64,000 nucleotides of DNA from positions 1-64,000 of the forward strand of contig NZ_JAIQWW010000005.1 of NCBI RefSeq assembly GCF_020164455.1, read 5' to 3'. Position numbers and translations under genes: made by a program. Shown here one piece after another: positions 8,755 through 17,729 of this stretch. Numbering within the stretch: position 1 is the stretch's first letter; each line of letters begins with the position of its first letter. This stretch comes from Phyllobacterium chamaecytisi. GTDB taxonomy: Bacteria; Pseudomonadota; Alphaproteobacteria; Rhizobiales; Rhizobiaceae. The notes beneath the pieces were generated by a model that did not search any database, was not told the DNA's origin, and worked only from the letters and a program-made list of their open reading frames with translations.

Positions 8755-8783
8755 AAAAGGCCACCCAAGGTGGCCTTGTTGTT
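8755..8783. terminator. Bidirectional rho-independent terminator
   Basis: AAGGCCACC and GGTGGCCTT form a 9-bp stem around a CAA loop, flanked by A-rich and T-rich runs on the two sides. It lies between the convergent genes ending at 8734 (+) and 8796 (-). Confidence 0.9.
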
Positions 8784-8795
8784 TTGTGCTATGGG

Positions 8796-9899
8796 TTAGG
8801 CAACCAGCCGCCCAGCTGATTCCGCTTGCGCATAAGCCTTGCCGAAACGATTGGCGAGGAACGCGTCAAGCGCAATATCTTCCTGCTTGAGAAAACCCTG
8901 CTGCGGCAAGGCGCCGTTCGCGAGCATGTCAAGCACGGCACAGATGGCCGACGCCGTCGTGATCTGGATCCCGCTATAAAGTTGCGATCCGATATGGCCG
9001 CTGTAGACCTTGTTGGCATAGGTTTCCTGAAGAAGACGGCCCTTCTTGCGTCCGCTGACCGTAACGAAAATCACGACGACATCCTGCAAGGTCGATGGCA
9101 AGGCGTTTTCGAGAATATCCTTGAACACATCGCGGCGATCACGCAGTCCAAGGTCGTTGAGCAGCGCCTTCATGATAGCCGCGTGGCCAGGATAGCGAAT
9201 GGTGCGATAGTTGAGCGTGCGAACCTTGCCGAGGAGTGTTTCGCACAATGTGCCGAGACCGCCTGACGTATTGAACGCCTCATAGGTCACTCCGTCGAGC
9301 GAAAATTCCTCGCGTTCTTCCAGCGGCGGCACCTCCGTCAACTCGCCATCGACGATCGCCTCGCAGGGCTCGCAATATTCGTTGATAACCCCGTCCGTGC
9401 TCCATGTCAGATTGTAGTTCAGTGCGTTTGACGGATATTGCGGCAGTGCGCCAACGCGCATGCGCACGCTTTCCAACGTATCGAAGCGCTTGGCCAGATC
9501 GTTGGCTACAATCGAGATGAAGCCTGGTGCAAGGCCGCATTGGGGAATGAAAGCAGTCTTGGCAGTCATTGCCAGCTGCTTGACGATGCGTGTGCTGGCC
9601 ACGTCTTCTGTAAGATCGAGATAATGCACGCTGGATTTGGCGGCAGCTTCAGCTATGCGCGTGGTCAAATGGAACGGCGCTGCACTCAGCACGGCGAATT
9701 TGCCATTGAGAACGCTTTCAAGCGCTCCGACTTCGGAAATCTCGATGCAGGCGGTTTCAACGAGCGGCGATACATCCAAAGCATCAAGCTGGGCTTGCGA
9801 CCGGTCGACGACCGTTACGCGATAATCTCCCGTACCAGCCAGAAGATTAGCGATGGTCCCGCCGATTTTCCCTGCTCCAACGACAACGATCTCTTTCAT
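8796..9899 (-). CDS. Saccharopine dehydrogenase-fold enzyme, probable L-lysine 6-dehydrogenase
   Basis: The 367-residue product starts MKEIVVVGAGKIG, a Rossmann motif of the saccharopine dehydrogenase superfamily. Blocks such as SAAPFHL, TEDVASTR, IPQCGLAPGF and PQYPSNALNYNLTWSTDG recall the Agrobacterium L-lysine 6-dehydrogenase, which forms allysine (cyclising to piperideine-6-carboxylate) with NAD+. The start at 9899 has a GAGGGGA ribosome site and directly precedes the Rossmann strand; an upstream extension of 29 residues is rejected. It is divergent from an Lrp/AsnC regulator, the usual partner of amino-acid catabolic genes. A true saccharopine reductase would be the main alternative. 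Confidence 0.8.
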   Translation of the reverse strand: MKEIVVVGAGKIGGTIANLLAGTGDYRVTVVDRSQAQLDALDVSPLVETACIEISEVGALESVLNGKFAVLSAAPFHLTTRIAEAAAKSSVHYLDLTEDVASTRIVKQLAMTAKTAFIPQCGLAPGFISIVANDLAKRFDTLESVRMRVGALPQYPSNALNYNLTWSTDGVINEYCEPCEAIVDGELTEVPPLEEREEFSLDGVTYEAFNTSGGLGTLCETLLGKVRTLNYRTIRYPGHAAIMKALLNDLGLRDRRDVFKDILENALPSTLQDVVVIFVTVSGRKKGRLLQETYANKVYSGHIGSQLYSGIQITTASAICAVLDMLANGALPQQGFLKQEDIALDAFLANRFGKAYAQAESAGRLVA

Positions 9900-9913
9900 G
9901 TGATTCCCCTCGG

Positions 9914-9956
9914 ATATAAAAACTTTATATGAATTTCGCATATTGCTCGGCGAAAT
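9914..9956. promoter_or_regulatory. Two inverted repeats in the divergent promoter, candidate Lrp-type operator
   Basis: ATATAAA-aac-TTTATAT (9914-9930) is a perfect 7-bp inverted repeat, followed by ATTTCGC, 10 nt, GCGAAAT (9933-9956), also perfect. Both lie between the dehydrogenase start (9899, -) and the Lrp-like gene (10020, +), where a feed-forward regulator of this family would bind. Confidence 0.55.
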
Positions 9957-10019
9957 GAAGTCTATAAACTGACGAAACAACACCATAATTTTGTCGATAT
10001 GCCGATTGGATTTGTCATT

Positions 10020-10448
10020 ATGCTGTCAGAAGCCGATCATGCCCTGCTTTCATTGCTGCGCGAGAATGCGAGAGCCTCGACTGCCGAGCTTGCTCGCAAG
10101 CTGCGCGTATCACGCACCACTGTGCAAAGCCGCATCGAACGGCTGGAAAAGCGCGGTATGATAAGGGGATATAGCGTTCAGCTTTCCCCCGAATATGAAC
10201 AAAACCTGGTGAGGGCACATGTGCTGGTGACGGCCTTGCCGAAACTGGCTGTGAAGGTTGAGGCTGCCTTGCGGAAAATCGCCTGGGTCAGAACGCTTCA
10301 TTCCGTTAGCGGTCAATTCGATATGATCGTTATCGTTGAAGCACCTTCGATACAGGAACTGGACAAATTGCTCGACGAAATCGGCGCTCTTGAAGGTGTC
10401 GAACGCACCATGTCGTCGATTATTCTCTCCACTCGTATCGATCGATAA
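10020..10448 (+). CDS. Lrp/AsnC-family transcriptional regulator
   Basis: The protein is 142 residues from the chosen ATG. It has an N-terminal winged helix-turn-helix (LSLLRENARASTAELARKL, then VSRTTVQSRIERLEKRG), a linker, and a C-terminal RAM/effector-binding beta-alpha domain. A start at 9999 would add seven residues; 10020 places the Met just before the conserved L(S/D)xxDxxLLxxL opening. It probably senses an amino acid, plausibly lysine, and regulates the divergent dehydrogenase gene. The ribosome site is weak at both starts. Confidence 0.85.
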   Translation: MLSEADHALLSLLRENARASTAELARKLRVSRTTVQSRIERLEKRGMIRGYSVQLSPEYEQNLVRAHVLVTALPKLAVKVEAALRKIAWVRTLHSVSGQFDMIVIVEAPSIQELDKLLDEIGALEGVERTMSSIILSTRIDR

Positions 10449-10509
10449 TGGCGCATCCAACAACCTGATACATGCCGCTTGACTCTTGCTGTCATCGGAT
10501 TCCATAATA

Positions 10510-10524
10510 GAACATATCATGAAC
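10510..10524 (+). promoter_or_regulatory. LexA (SOS) box
   Basis: GAAC-N7-GAAC, whose complement reads GTTC-N7-GTTC, is the alphaproteobacterial LexA operator. It lies 18 bp upstream of imuA and should make the imuA-imuB-dnaE2 operon DNA-damage inducible. Confidence 0.9.
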
Positions 10525-10541
10525 ATTGAAAGGCTACCGTA

Positions 10542-11327
10542 GTGACAACCGTCGATCTTGCGGCGTTGAGACGCGACATCGCATGTCTTGGAGAGGAGAA
10601 TGCGCGTGCTGCGCAGCGCTCCGCCTTTGACTTCGGCGACAATGATATCGACCGCGTCTTCCGCCAGGGGATGCAGCGTGGTGCCGTGCATGAAATCTTC
10701 GCAGAAGAAGCAGGCGACGCAGGTGCGGCGACCGGTTTCGCTATTGCCCTTGTCCTGCGCGCATCTCCGGATCAAAGCCCTGTTCTATGGTTGGAAGAAG
10801 ATTTTGCAGCGCAAGAAAATGGCTTCCCATATGCTCCCGGCTTGCAAAATATTGGACTTGATCCGCAACGCCTCATCATCGTGCGATGCGCCTCACCGCA
10901 GGATGTTTTGAAAGCTGCTTCGGACAGTCTCGGTATTCGTGGCACGGGCGCCGTCATCATCGCGCCGTGGAGCAACCCGAAGTGTCTGGACCTGACCGCC
11001 TCGCGCAAATTGCTGCTGACGGCGCAACAAACCGATGTGCCGGCCTTTCTTCTGCGATTGGGGGCATACCCCAGCGAAAATGCCGCCGTCACTCGCTGGT
11101 TGATCCGTGCCGCACCTTCGCAATCGAGTGGCGCCAATGCACCCGGACATCCGGTTTTCGACGCCACTCTCATACGCAACAGACAGGGAATGACAGGCCA
11201 TTGGATCCTGCAATGGGAAAGTGATGATCATGTTTTCAGACAGATCGAGCCGTTTTCTGGCACTATGGTTTCCGCACCTTCCTACCGACCGCCTCAAACG
11301 CGAAAATCCGGGACGCGCCCATACTGA
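10542..11327 (+). CDS. imuA: ImuA, SOS mutasome accessory protein
   Basis: A 261-residue RecA-fold protein. The N-terminus has the ImuA signature RQGMQRGAVHEIFAEEAGDAGAATGFAIAL in two parts, where RecA would carry its Walker A loop but no GKT is present, so ATP binding is probably lost. It acts with ImuB and DnaE2 in error-prone translesion synthesis. It starts with GTG preceded by GAAAGG, 18 bp after the LexA box. The 3' end overlaps imuB by about 100 nt in another frame, indicating translational coupling. The C-terminal tail (TRKSGTRPY) is proline- and basic-rich. Confidence 0.9.
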   Translation: MTTVDLAALRRDIACLGEENARAAQRSAFDFGDNDIDRVFRQGMQRGAVHEIFAEEAGDAGAATGFAIALVLRASPDQSPVLWLEEDFAAQENGFPYAPGLQNIGLDPQRLIIVRCASPQDVLKAASDSLGIRGTGAVIIAPWSNPKCLDLTASRKLLLTAQQTDVPAFLLRLGAYPSENAAVTRWLIRAAPSQSSGANAPGHPVFDATLIRNRQGMTGHWILQWESDDHVFRQIEPFSGTMVSAPSYRPPQTRKSGTRPY

Positions 11328-12786
11328 TCAACACCTGATCGTGGTGGACAAACTTGCCAATGCCTTGAGGCTGACAGCTGTCGATGAAAAGGCCGCCAAG
11401 GCGGGGCTCTACAAGGGCATGGCTCTGACAGATGCACGCGCGCAATTTGAAAAGCTGGATATCGCTTTCGCTTCACCGCGCAAGGATGCTGTCCTGCTTG
11501 AAAAATTGGCCGATTGGTGTGACCGCTACACACCGCTTGTGGCACTTGATGAGCCTCATGGCCTTATTCTCGACCTGACCGGCTGCATTCATCTTTTTGG
11601 CGATGAAAGCAATCTTATTGAAGATATTCATAAGCGTCTTCATCGCTATGGCATGATCGTCCGGACCGCTCTTGCAAGCAATCCCGCTGCAGCACGCGCC
11701 CTTGCTCGACACTCGCCCGGTGGTATCATCGACCGGAATGACGAGACGCGCAGATTATACGCCTTGCCGCTTATCAGTCTCGATATCGAAGAGAACCATC
11801 TCGCCGGTCTCAAGCGGGCGGGTTTACGCAACGTTGGTGATATCGATGTCTTGCCCCGAGCTGCACTCACAGCGCGTTTTGGCACAAATCTTGTTAACCA
11901 CCTCGATGCATTGTTTGGTCGTCAGGACGAACCTATTACCCCTCGCCGTATCGTCCCTGTCTGCATGATTGAGCGGCGTATGGCAGAACCGCTCATCGCC
12001 ATGGAATCCGTGGAACACGTTCTTCTGTCCTTGAGCGATGAACTTTTCCGTCGCCTGCAACAAAGAGTTGAGGGTGCCCGCGAGATCGAAGCCAGCTTCT
12101 TTCGTGCCGATGGCAATGTACGCCGCATCAGCATTCAGACCGGCCGCCCCGTGACCGAAACAAAAACCATGTTTCGACTATTGAAAGAGCGGCTTTCCAC
12201 ACTTAGCGATCCGCTCGATGCCGGTTATGGTTTTGATATCATCCGGCTTGCCGCTATTCGTGTGGAGCAGAGTCAAGCGATCCAGAAAAGCCTCGACGAC
12301 AGGGCACAAGAAACAGAAGAGATCAACACGCTTGTCGACCGGCTTTCCATCCGTCTTGGCAATTCCCGTGTACTACGCCCGCTGCCTGTCGATACGCATA
12401 TTCCCGAACACGCAGTTTCACTTGAACCTGCCACTTCCTCAAAACAGGACATGGTGTTTGAACGGGCACCAGAACATAATCCGGGCAATCCTCCGGAGCG
12501 GCCGATCCGATTATTTCAGCCACCCGAGCGGATTGATGCGACGTTTGAAGTCCCGGATGCCGCCCCGGCACGATTCACCTGGCGCCGGGTTCAGCATATT
12601 ATCACCATGGCAGAGGGACCGGAACGCATCGCCCCCGAGTGGTGGCGCGAACATGCCGGCGCGCTGACGCGGGATTATTACCGCCTTGAAGACAATAGAG
12701 GCCGTCGTTTCTGGGTGTTTCGCGAAGGCTTGTATGAGCGTGGAGATCCCACACCGCGTTGGTTTCTACACGGGATTTTTGCCTGA
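11221..12786 (+). CDS. imuB: ImuB, Y-family-like mutasome hub protein
   Basis: The 521-residue protein begins RFLALWFPHLPTDRL, the ImuB version of the Y-family N-terminus in which the catalytic acidic residues are absent. Palm, fingers, thumb and little-finger-like regions follow, and the C-terminal 130 residues form the ImuB-specific tail. ImuB lacks polymerase activity and bridges ImuA, DnaE2 and the beta clamp. Three in-frame starts (11221 GTG, 11224 ATG, 11230 ATG) follow GGGAAA; 11230 has the best spacing, but the conserved start is common to all. It overlaps imuA by about 100 nt and dnaE2 by one base (TGATG). Confidence 0.9.
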   Translation: MMIMFSDRSSRFLALWFPHLPTDRLKRENPGRAHTDQHLIVVDKLANALRLTAVDEKAAKAGLYKGMALTDARAQFEKLDIAFASPRKDAVLLEKLADWCDRYTPLVALDEPHGLILDLTGCIHLFGDESNLIEDIHKRLHRYGMIVRTALASNPAAARALARHSPGGIIDRNDETRRLYALPLISLDIEENHLAGLKRAGLRNVGDIDVLPRAALTARFGTNLVNHLDALFGRQDEPITPRRIVPVCMIERRMAEPLIAMESVEHVLLSLSDELFRRLQQRVEGAREIEASFFRADGNVRRISIQTGRPVTETKTMFRLLKERLSTLSDPLDAGYGFDIIRLAAIRVEQSQAIQKSLDDRAQETEEINTLVDRLSIRLGNSRVLRPLPVDTHIPEHAVSLEPATSSKQDMVFERAPEHNPGNPPERPIRLFQPPERIDATFEVPDAAPARFTWRRVQHIITMAEGPERIAPEWWREHAGALTRDYYRLEDNRGRRFWVFREGLYERGDPTPRWFLHGIFA

Positions 12787-15700
12787 TGCGACCCTACACG
12801 GAACTTGCTGTCACTAGTAATTTTTCCTTTCTTGAAGGCGCCTCGCAACCGCATGAACTTGTGCAGGCTGCAGCCATACTCGGGCTCGATGGTATAGGCA
12901 TCGCTGACCGCAACACACTGGCAGGTGTGGTGCGGGCCTATAAGGCTCATAATGAGCTCAAGGAAAAAGCTGGAATACGACTGAACCTCTTTATCGGATG
13001 CAGGCTGGTCTTTATTGACGACACGCCAGATCTGCTCGTCTACCCACGCGACCGTACAGCCTATGGCCAGCTCTGCCGTCTTTTGAGCGAAGGCAAGGAT
13101 CGGGCGAAAATCAAGGGTGAGTGCCACCTTCTTCTCGAGGATTTTCTTTTCCGAGCGAAAGGTTTTCAAATCGCGGTCGTTCCGCCGTTACGGGCAGATA
13201 AAATCTTAACTGCGTTCCTGAGAAAACTTGTCATTGCGGCACCGGGTTCAGTCTGGCTTGCTTTGGCAATGCCGCATCAGGGTGCAGACCGGCGGTATGG
13301 TGAAAAGCTGGCGCATATTGCAACAGGGGCCAATGTTCCCTTGCTGGCGATCAATAATGTGCTCTATCACACCGCTGCACGGCGGCCGTTGCAGGATGTA
13401 CTGACCTGCATTCGCGAACATGTCACGATCGATACGGCCGGACGCAAGCTGGAAAAGAATGCGGAACGGCATTTGAAATCGCCTGATGAAATGCAGCGAC
13501 TTTTCCGGCATTTCCCCGCAGCACTTCAGGAAACGCAGCGTTTCGTTGAGCCGATCGGCTTTTCGCTCGATCAGCTGAAATATGACTATCCTGACGAACC
13601 AGTGCCACCGGGCAAGACACCGCAACAATATCTATCCGAGGAAACGTGGAAAGGTGCTGCACAGCGCTATCCTGAAGGCATTCCGGAAAAGGTATGTGCA
13701 ATTTTGCGGAAAGAGCTGGCGATAATCGAAGGGCTTGAATATGCACCCTATTTCCTCACGGTTTATGACATCGTCAAATATGCCCGCTCGCAGAATATTC
13801 TTTGCCAGGGCCGCGGCTCCGCTGCCAATTCCGCGGTCTGTTATTGTCTTGCTATCACAGCAGTTGATCCAAAACACACGGATGTCTTGTTCGAACGGTT
13901 CCTCTCGGCGGAGCGGAAGGAACCACCGGATATCGATGTCGATTTCGAGCATGAACGCCGCGAAGAAGTGATGCAATGGGTCTATGAGCGTTATGGTCGC
14001 AGTCGAGCGGCCATCGTGGCCACTGTCATCAGCTACCGCCCGCGCAGCGCTATCCGTGATGTGGGCAAGGCTTTGGGGCTGACTGAAGACGTTACTGCTG
14101 CGCTGGCCAATATGGTCTGGGGCAGCTGGGGCACAGCGGTTGAGAAGAACGAGGTTCGGCAAGCTGGACTGGATCCCGATAATGTCATGATACGGCGCGC
14201 TGTCCGACTCGCGACCGAATTGATTGGTTTTCCACGCCACCTTTCCCAGCATGTGGGTGGATTTGTACTGACGCAGGAGCGCTTGGACGAAACCGTCCCT
14301 GTTGGTCCTGCAGCTATGAAAGACCGCACTTTCATAGAGTGGGATAAGGATGACATCGACGAACTCAACATCATGAAGGTGGATGTGCTGTCACTTGGTA
14401 TGCTGACATGCATTCGCAAGGCTTTTGATCTCATTCATCTGCATGGGGGCAAACGTTATGAACTGGCAACGATCCCCCAGGAAGACCCCGCGGTCTATGA
14501 CATGCTCTGCAATGCCGATTCCCTTGGCGTGTTCCAGGTGGAAAGCCGCGCACAAATGAACATGCTGCCGCGCCTTCGACCAAGAGAATTCTATGATCTG
14601 GTGATCGAGGTTGCCATCGTTCGTCCTGGTCCAATCCAGGGCGATATGGTTCATCCCTATTTGCGCCGTCGCAATAAAATAGAGAAAGTCCACTATCCGT
14701 CTCCGTCCCCTAAGCATGGTGACAAGGACGAACTGAGAAATGTTCTCGGCAGGACCCTTGGTGTACCTCTATTCCAGGAACAAGCCATGCGCATTGCCAT
14801 CGAGGCAGCAAAATTTACTCCCGACGAAGCCAATAAATTGCGCCGTTCCATGGCCACATTCCGCAATGTCGGCACAATCAGCGAAATGGAAGGGAAAATG
14901 GTGGAGGGGATGGTCCGCCGTGGTTATGAGCGGAGCTTTGCCGAAAACTGCTTCAACCAGATCAAGGGCTTTGGTGAGTATGGTTTCCCGGAAAGCCACG
15001 CGGCGAGTTTTGCGATTCTCGTTTATATTTCTTCCTGGATCAAATGCCATCATCCTGCGACATTCGCGGCGGCACTTTTGAACTCACAACCGATGGGTTT
15101 TTATGCTCCCGCACAGATCATCCGCGATGCACGCGAGCATGGCGTCGAGGTACGTCCCGTCGATATCAACTTCAGCGAATGGGACAATACGCTGGAACGC
15201 GTCGACAAGAATAATCTTGCCTTGCGTCTAGGCTTTCGACAGGTCGAAGGCTTTTCGGAAGCCTGGGCGGACGAAATATGCGCAAAACGAAAGCACCACT
15301 ATAGTGACATCGAAGAACTGCGCCGCCTGACGCGGCTGGAAAGACGAGCCTTTATTCTCCTCGCTGATGCCGATGCGTTCCGTTCGCTGGAAATTGATCG
15401 CCGCGAAGCACTATGGGCAGTCCGTCGTTTCCCTAACAATGAAACCCTGCCACTCTTCCAGGTTGCTGAAACGAATGAATTGGCAAGGGAAGCCGAAACC
15501 AGACTGCCGCAGATGAAAATGTCCGAGCACGTCATTGCCGACTATGAATCGACGCGGCTTTCGCTCAAAGGCCATCCAATGCAGTTCTTGCGTGAAATGC
15601 TGACTGCGGAAAACATTGTAACATGCAAGCAGGCGAACAGTCTGAGCAACAATCGACGGGTCAAACTTGCCGGCGTGATTACTGTCCGGCAAAGGCCAGG

Positions 15701-16031
15701 CAATGGCAAAGTTGTCTTTATGACAATCGAGGATGAAACAGGCATCGCCAATATCGTTGTCTGGGCAAAACTACTGGAAAAATATCGCAAGGAAGTCATG
15801 GGATCACGCCTGATCCTGATCGAAGGCATGGTTCAAAGCGCCGATAATGTTGTGCACATTGTTGCCCGAAAACTGTTTGATCGGACCGGAGATCTCTACC
15901 GTCTCTCCGAGCAACGAACTATCCTACCTGTGTCTCATAGCGACGAGGTAATACATCCGGTCCCGGATCGACCACGGGCCAGTCATCCACGCAAGGTGCG
16001 TATTTTGCCAAAATCGAGAGATTTTCACTGA
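12786..16031 (+). CDS. dnaE2: DnaE2 (ImuC), error-prone DNA polymerase III alpha subunit
   Basis: The 1081-residue C-family polymerase catalyses translesion synthesis in the ImuA/ImuB/DnaE2 mutasome. The N-terminal PHP domain begins YTELAVTSNFSFLEGAS, with Ala where DnaE1 has a metal-binding His. The polymerase active-site aspartates are seen in PDIDVDFEHERRE. The C-terminal OB fold (VKLAGVITVRQRPGNGKVVF) follows the tandem helix-hairpin-helix region. The start at 12786 is fixed by the TGATG overlap with imuB; a start 27 nt upstream would add sequence not seen in the family. The operon ends five bases before a convergent small gene. Confidence 0.95.
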   Translation: MRPYTELAVTSNFSFLEGASQPHELVQAAAILGLDGIGIADRNTLAGVVRAYKAHNELKEKAGIRLNLFIGCRLVFIDDTPDLLVYPRDRTAYGQLCRLLSEGKDRAKIKGECHLLLEDFLFRAKGFQIAVVPPLRADKILTAFLRKLVIAAPGSVWLALAMPHQGADRRYGEKLAHIATGANVPLLAINNVLYHTAARRPLQDVLTCIREHVTIDTAGRKLEKNAERHLKSPDEMQRLFRHFPAALQETQRFVEPIGFSLDQLKYDYPDEPVPPGKTPQQYLSEETWKGAAQRYPEGIPEKVCAILRKELAIIEGLEYAPYFLTVYDIVKYARSQNILCQGRGSAANSAVCYCLAITAVDPKHTDVLFERFLSAERKEPPDIDVDFEHERREEVMQWVYERYGRSRAAIVATVISYRPRSAIRDVGKALGLTEDVTAALANMVWGSWGTAVEKNEVRQAGLDPDNVMIRRAVRLATELIGFPRHLSQHVGGFVLTQERLDETVPVGPAAMKDRTFIEWDKDDIDELNIMKVDVLSLGMLTCIRKAFDLIHLHGGKRYELATIPQEDPAVYDMLCNADSLGVFQVESRAQMNMLPRLRPREFYDLVIEVAIVRPGPIQGDMVHPYLRRRNKIEKVHYPSPSPKHGDKDELRNVLGRTLGVPLFQEQAMRIAIEAAKFTPDEANKLRRSMATFRNVGTISEMEGKMVEGMVRRGYERSFAENCFNQIKGFGEYGFPESHAASFAILVYISSWIKCHHPATFAAALLNSQPMGFYAPAQIIRDAREHGVEVRPVDINFSEWDNTLERVDKNNLALRLGFRQVEGFSEAWADEICAKRKHHYSDIEELRRLTRLERRAFILLADADAFRSLEIDRREALWAVRRFPNNETLPLFQVAETNELAREAETRLPQMKMSEHVIADYESTRLSLKGHPMQFLREMLTAENIVTCKQANSLSNNRRVKLAGVITVRQRPGNGKVVFMTIEDETGIANIVVWAKLLEKYRKEVMGSRLILIEGMVQSADNVVHIVARKLFDRTGDLYRLSEQRTILPVSHSDEVIHPVPDRPRASHPRKVRILPKSRDFH

Positions 16032-16035
16032 CCGT

Positions 16036-16278
16036 TCAAGCCTGCTTGCTCTCCTTGGCCAATGCTGCCCGGTCTATCGCAGTGATCATGCAAATTTCCA
16101 GATCACCGAGACCATCCTTGATCTCCGATTCGGAAATACCCGCAGCTTCCGCATCTGCAGCACATTTTGCAGCAAGTTGTTTTGGCCGACGATCATGATG
16201 TGCCATATCCGCCGGTTTGTTTGCATCGACATTCGTGTCGATCCAATTATTAACGAAATCGATCGCTCTTTGGCTCAT
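16036..16278 (-). CDS. Small conserved protein, DUF768-like
   Basis: The 80-residue acidic protein (MSQRAIDFVNNWIDTNV, then RRPKQLAAKCAADAEAAGISESEIKDGLGDLE) resembles the DUF768 proteins of rhizobia, function unknown. A strong GGAGG site 6-7 nt before the ATG at 16278 decides this start over one 39 nt upstream. It converges on dnaE2 with only four intervening bases, so no separate terminator is possible. Confidence 0.65.
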   Translation of the reverse strand: MSQRAIDFVNNWIDTNVDANKPADMAHHDRRPKQLAAKCAADAEAAGISESEIKDGLGDLEICMITAIDRAALAKESKQA

Positions 16279-16355
16279 ACATTTCCTCCTTGGCATTTGC
16301 CAACGTCTCTCAGACAAAACTGCCTAAGACCCAGAAGGTTGCGAAAAACACGCGA

Positions 16356-17162
16356 CTAAACAGCTTCGCCGGCCCAAACCTTGAATTTCGTCAGGACATT
16401 GGGCCCGAATATATTCGTCAGGGGTACGTCCGCAGCGTCGCGTCCATGCGCCACCTTGATCCGGCCTATTCGGGGCTGATTGTTACGGGGATCAAAAGCG
16501 TGCCACTGACCCCCGAGGTAAACCTCCATCCATGCACAAAAGTCCATTTCCGCATGGGGCAATGGTATGCCGATATCGGTGATATAACCAGTGCAATAGC
16601 GCGTCGGAATGTTCAGACAGCGGGAAAAGGCAACTGCAAGATGCGTGAAATCACGGCACACACCACGGCCTTCGAAATATCCCGTGGACGCCGTGCGAGT
16701 GGGGTTCGAATGCTCGTAGCCAAACACAATGTGGTTGTGCACGAAATCGCACACAGCCTGAACGCGTTGCCAGCCTTCCGGTACGTGGCCGAACAGGCGC
16801 CATGCTTCCTCGCTCAACAAATCGGTCTCGCAATAGCGGCTGCCCATAAGATAGACCAGCGTTTCATCCGGAAGATCCTGCACCCGGTGCTGAACAGCAT
16901 CGAGAACCACAGGATCTGGCATGCCGCTGTCGTTGACGACGGCATTTGTGGAGCAAAAAAATGTGCCCGGCGCTGCGAGAATGCGATTACACCAGTTGCC
17001 GAACTGGTCGTGATAGCCATCGACACTGGCGCCAAATGTAGTCTGGAACGTCTCGATGCCCTCCAGATCGGCAAAACGTGAATGATGCACGTTCAAAATG
17101 GCAATCAGAGGCGTTTCCTGCGTAAACTCGAACGTCAGTTCACACCCCACATTAATCCTCAT
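16356..17162 (-). CDS. Transglutaminase-like (papain-fold) protein
   Basis: The 268-residue protein has an N-terminal beta domain (about 1-100) and a transglutaminase core (about 125-235). The nucleophile is Cys169 in GRGVCRDFTHLAVAF, and the terminal FDPRNN holds Asp224. At the place of the usual HAW histidine the protein reads FCAW (Cys209), so the catalytic triad may be incomplete or use His221 or His203. Start 17162 has an AAAGGA site. Such proteins are often encoded near stress genes and may cleave or crosslink peptides; none is assigned here. Confidence 0.8.
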   Translation of the reverse strand: MRINVGCELTFEFTQETPLIAILNVHHSRFADLEGIETFQTTFGASVDGYHDQFGNWCNRILAAPGTFFCSTNAVVNDSGMPDPVVLDAVQHRVQDLPDETLVYLMGSRYCETDLLSEEAWRLFGHVPEGWQRVQAVCDFVHNHIVFGYEHSNPTRTASTGYFEGRGVCRDFTHLAVAFSRCLNIPTRYCTGYITDIGIPLPHAEMDFCAWMEVYLGGQWHAFDPRNNQPRIGRIKVAHGRDAADVPLTNIFGPNVLTKFKVWAGEAV

Positions 17163-17227
17163 CAGCTGTTCCTTTAAAACAAAAAAATCTGATTTCGATA
17201 AAAAAGACAGCACGACAGACTCTCGCA

Positions 17228-17260
17228 CAAAAAGCAACCGGCCCGACAAGGGACCGGCTG
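17228..17260 (-). terminator. Terminator of csbD-like gene
   Basis: Read on the minus strand, AGCCGG-T-CCC pairs with GGG-CCGGTT across a five-base loop and is followed by TTTTT. It lies 22 nt after the CsbD stop. Confidence 0.75.
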
Positions 17261-17281
17261 AATTCGCAGCGTTAAAGACGA

Positions 17282-17473
17282 TCAGGCCTTATCGACAACC
17301 TTTTTCACAGCATCCTTGGCTCTCCCCTTGGCCTGCTGTGCTTCGCCCTTTATTTCCTGCATTTTGCCCTTCGCCTGCATTTCTTTCGATCCGGTCGCCT
17401 TGCCGGCGGCCTGCCTCACATTACCAGCCGCCTTGTTGGCTGCGCCGGAAAGTTTGTCGCTGGTACTACCCAT
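17282..17473 (-). CDS. CsbD-family stress protein
   Basis: A 63-residue, Ala/Lys/Gly-rich, highly charged helical protein with the CsbD pattern (DKLSGAANKAAGNVRQAAGKATGS). CsbD-like proteins accumulate in general stress and stationary phase in many bacteria; the molecular role is unknown. The start has an AAGGAG site. It has its own perfect sigma-EcfG promoter 35 nt upstream and its own terminator, so it forms a single-gene stress unit. Confidence 0.9.
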   Translation of the reverse strand: MGSTSDKLSGAANKAAGNVRQAAGKATGSKEMQAKGKMQEIKGEAQQAKGRAKDAVKKVVDKA

Positions 17474-17507
17474 AAGGAACTCCTTGAAGCTTCAACTACA
17501 CAAATCA

Positions 17508-17532
17508 AACGGTCGTAGTTGAAGTTTGTTCC
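17508..17532 (-). promoter_or_regulatory. Sigma-EcfG promoter of csbD
   Basis: On the minus strand: GGAAC (17532-17528), 16 bases, CGTT (17511-17508). The -10 element ends 35 nt before the CsbD ATG. Confidence 0.9.
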
Positions 17533-17729
17533 GTCGGTTCATGCAGGTACAAGTATTTGAAAATTCAGGATATTTGCACGGATGGACGACAAACGACCCG
17601 GCGCCCACGGGGGAACAGGCACCGGGTCTCCAGTTACCGATCGAAGCTCGATCAGCTGGGTGGAAACGTAGCCAGCTCGCTCTTGGTTCCGCGAAAATCA
17701 AGATTGGTGAAAAATCTCCGGGGGGCGGC

